This document shows positions 6,164 through 7,454 of a stretch of 7,454 bases of DNA, in pieces. The position numbers and the translations under genes are program-made. The notes below the pieces were generated by a model. That model made no database searches and was not told the DNA's origin. It was given only the letters and a program-made list of their open reading frames with translations. The stretch lies in the NCBI GenBank assembly GCA_964523015.1, contig CAZFXN010000081.1, forward strand, positions 1-7,454, read 5' to 3'. This DNA is from JAWXBT01 sp964523015 (lineage in GTDB: Bacteria > Bdellovibrionota_C > UBA2361 > J135). Position 1 is the first letter of the stretch, and each line of letters starts with the position of its first letter.

Positions 6164-7454
6164 ATGAAACGATGGATATTCTTCCTTTTAATTCTCAGCG
6201 TCTATGGATTTGCCGTCTTACCAGCAACTAGACTTTTTGATTATGATGCTTTTTTTCATTTTGCCGTGGCTAGAGATTTACTATCTAATGGTCTCTTTAG
6301 GGGCATCTCAAGTTTGCCATTTACTATTCTTTCAGATCATGGACCTGATCATCACCTCTTCTTTCATATACTCCTCACACCATTTACATTCATAAACTCA
6401 TTTTTAGGGATTAAGATTGCGATTGTTGCGTTTGGCACCCTCTGTACAGTTTTGCTATTTGTACTGCTTGCTAGATTATCTGTACCCCATCCTTGGTTTT
6501 TTATTTTACTGCTTTTTGCAATCAGTGAAGGATATTTAGTGAGAACAAGCATGTTAAGAGCGCAAACCTTAGCAATTCCAATGTTGTTTTTTGGTATCTA
6601 TTTTATCTATAAACAAAAGCATCTGTCAGCCGCCCTCTTAGCTTTTATCTTTGCTTGGACGTACCATGGGGCGATTCTATTACTCCCAATTACATTTATT
6701 GCTTGGTTAGTTACTGGATATAGGACAAAGGATTGGCCCACTCGGGCTTCTGCTTATATTCTTATCGGTTATGCTTTAGGATTGATAATTAATCCTTCAT
6801 TTGCACAAAATTTTGAATATCTTCTATTCCATTTAAATTTTAAAACAGTAAATCCTTTAGCTCTTCAGGTTGGCGCCGAATGGGCACCAGCATCATTAGA
6901 ATTTATACTTAAAGAGTTTTGGTTACTTCATCTAGTAGTTGTTGCCCTGATGCTTATATCTTATCTTAAAAAAACAGCATTCAAACCTGACACTATAATT
7001 TTTCTTCTTATCTCTGTTTTCTTTTTAGTATTAGCACTTAGACATGGTCGAATGATTGAGTACTGGATACCGGCCACCTTATTTGCAGCAGCGCTGATCT
7101 TCCGTGATCTAAATCTAATGACAGATGCTACATGGGAGAAAAATTTAATTATAACTGCTTGCTTGCTTTTCGCTCTTGGTTACACAAAGACCATCAAAGC
7201 TAAATCAATAATTGATAGTGGTAACAACCCAGATAAATTTAAAGAGATCTCAGATTTTTTAGCTTTAAATACAGAGCAAGATGAAATTATTGCAAATCTT
7301 TATTGGGATGACTTTCCGTTTCTTTATTTTCATAATCCAAAAAATAGATATCTAACCGGGCTTGATCCAAATTTTCTTTATTATGCTTCACCAAAGAGAT
7401 CTCGACTTTTAGAAGCTCTAATTCAAAGTCCAGAGGTTTTGACGAAGATAGATA
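6164..7454 (+). CDS. Multi-pass membrane protein, GT-C glycosyltransferase-like (partial, runs off window)
   Basis: The frame is open from ATG 6164 to the window edge, giving 430 residues without a stop. About ten hydrophobic helices are visible (for example 4-22, 82-104, 109-121, 135-149, 154-185, 196-210, 252-267, 276-292, 299-313 and 327-340). The first long loop carries FDYDAFFHFAVARDLL, an Asp26-x-Asp28 motif plus His32 and Arg37. This resembles the first extracytoplasmic loop of GT-C enzymes (STT3/PMT-like), which use polyprenyl-phosphate-linked sugars. A second acidic/His loop, SDHGPDHHLFFH, follows at 57-68. The C-terminal soluble part includes LYWDDFPFLYFHNPKNRY and LDPNFLYY at 379-407, seen in uncharacterised bacterial GT-C-like membrane proteins. 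It probably acts in cell-envelope or protein glycosylation at the inner membrane, but donor and acceptor are unknown. GTG at 6155 is a possible alternative start in the same frame. The ribosome site is weak (GAGATAAAG). Confidence 0.75.
   Translation, partial: MKRWIFFLLILSVYGFAVLPATRLFDYDAFFHFAVARDLLSNGLFRGISSLPFTILSDHGPDHHLFFHILLTPFTFINSFLGIKIAIVAFGTLCTVLLFVLLARLSVPHPWFFILLLFAISEGYLVRTSMLRAQTLAIPMLFFGIYFIYKQKHLSAALLAFIFAWTYHGAILLLPITFIAWLVTGYRTKDWPTRASAYILIGYALGLIINPSFAQNFEYLLFHLNFKTVNPLALQVGAEWAPASLEFILKEFWLLHLVVVALMLISYLKKTAFKPDTIIFLLISVFFLVLALRHGRMIEYWIPATLFAAALIFRDLNLMTDATWEKNLIITACLLFALGYTKTIKAKSIIDSGNNPDKFKEISDFLALNTEQDEIIANLYWDDFPFLYFHNPKNRYLTGLDPNFLYYASPKRSRLLEALIQSPEVLTKID

Noticed and set aside
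6204..6552. Short ORFs at 6204-6395 (plus) and 6364-6552 (minus)
   Set aside because: Both are other-frame readings of the long open membrane-protein frame starting at 6164.
1..7454. CRISPR arrays, insertion sequences, tRNA/rRNA genes or recoded TGA
   Set aside because: No regularly spaced repeats, transposase-like frames, tRNA-like cloverleaf or in-frame TGA within conserved protein regions were seen.

Overview
The window is bacterial DNA, AT-rich by eye, read with the standard genetic code (TGA is used as a stop, for example at the end of pheT). Bacterial-type pheS-pheT linkage, an AMP-forming acetyl-CoA synthetase, a TerC-type membrane protein and two minimal nucleotidyltransferases (MNTs) fit a free-living or versatile heterotrophic bacterium. 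Most start codons lack a strong Shine-Dalgarno sequence, as in several uncultivated or non-model phyla. I cannot name the taxon from sequence alone.

Left block, 1-2510, plus strand: the last 24 codons of pheS are followed 7 nt later by a complete pheT. Together they encode the two subunits of phenylalanyl-tRNA synthetase.

Accessory cassette, about 2511-3262, plus strand: an intergenic strip carries a good sigma70-like promoter between the arms of a perfect 10-bp inverted repeat. It drives two overlapping genes, a 70-residue protein of unknown function and a 150-residue MNT-fold protein. In the MNT protein the first Asp of the catalytic DxD pair is Asn. The cassette ends, to within a few bases, at the broken end of a terC gene on the other strand.

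Minus-strand block, 6038 down to 3236: a second MNT-fold protein with an intact DxD motif lies 6 nt upstream of a full-length acs, which is followed at once by the terC remnant. The remnant keeps only about the first 104 codons. It has no ATG, GTG or TTG at the expected start and stops just after the conserved GYVVEKSL stretch. The likely history is an ancestral minus-strand MNT-acs-terC transcription unit whose 3' part was replaced or deleted where the plus-strand MNT cassette now sits.

Right edge, 6164-7454, plus strand: a multi-pass membrane protein resembling GT-C glycosyltransferases, divergent from the MNT-acs unit and running off the window. A 125-nt divergent intergenic region separates the two transcription units.

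The main items of interest are the disrupted terC and its junction with the MNT cassette, the Asn-for-Asp change in that MNT, its uncharacterised small partner with a 53-nt overlap, and the symmetric promoter region. No RNA genes, CRISPR arrays, insertion sequences or convincing intrinsic terminators were seen.
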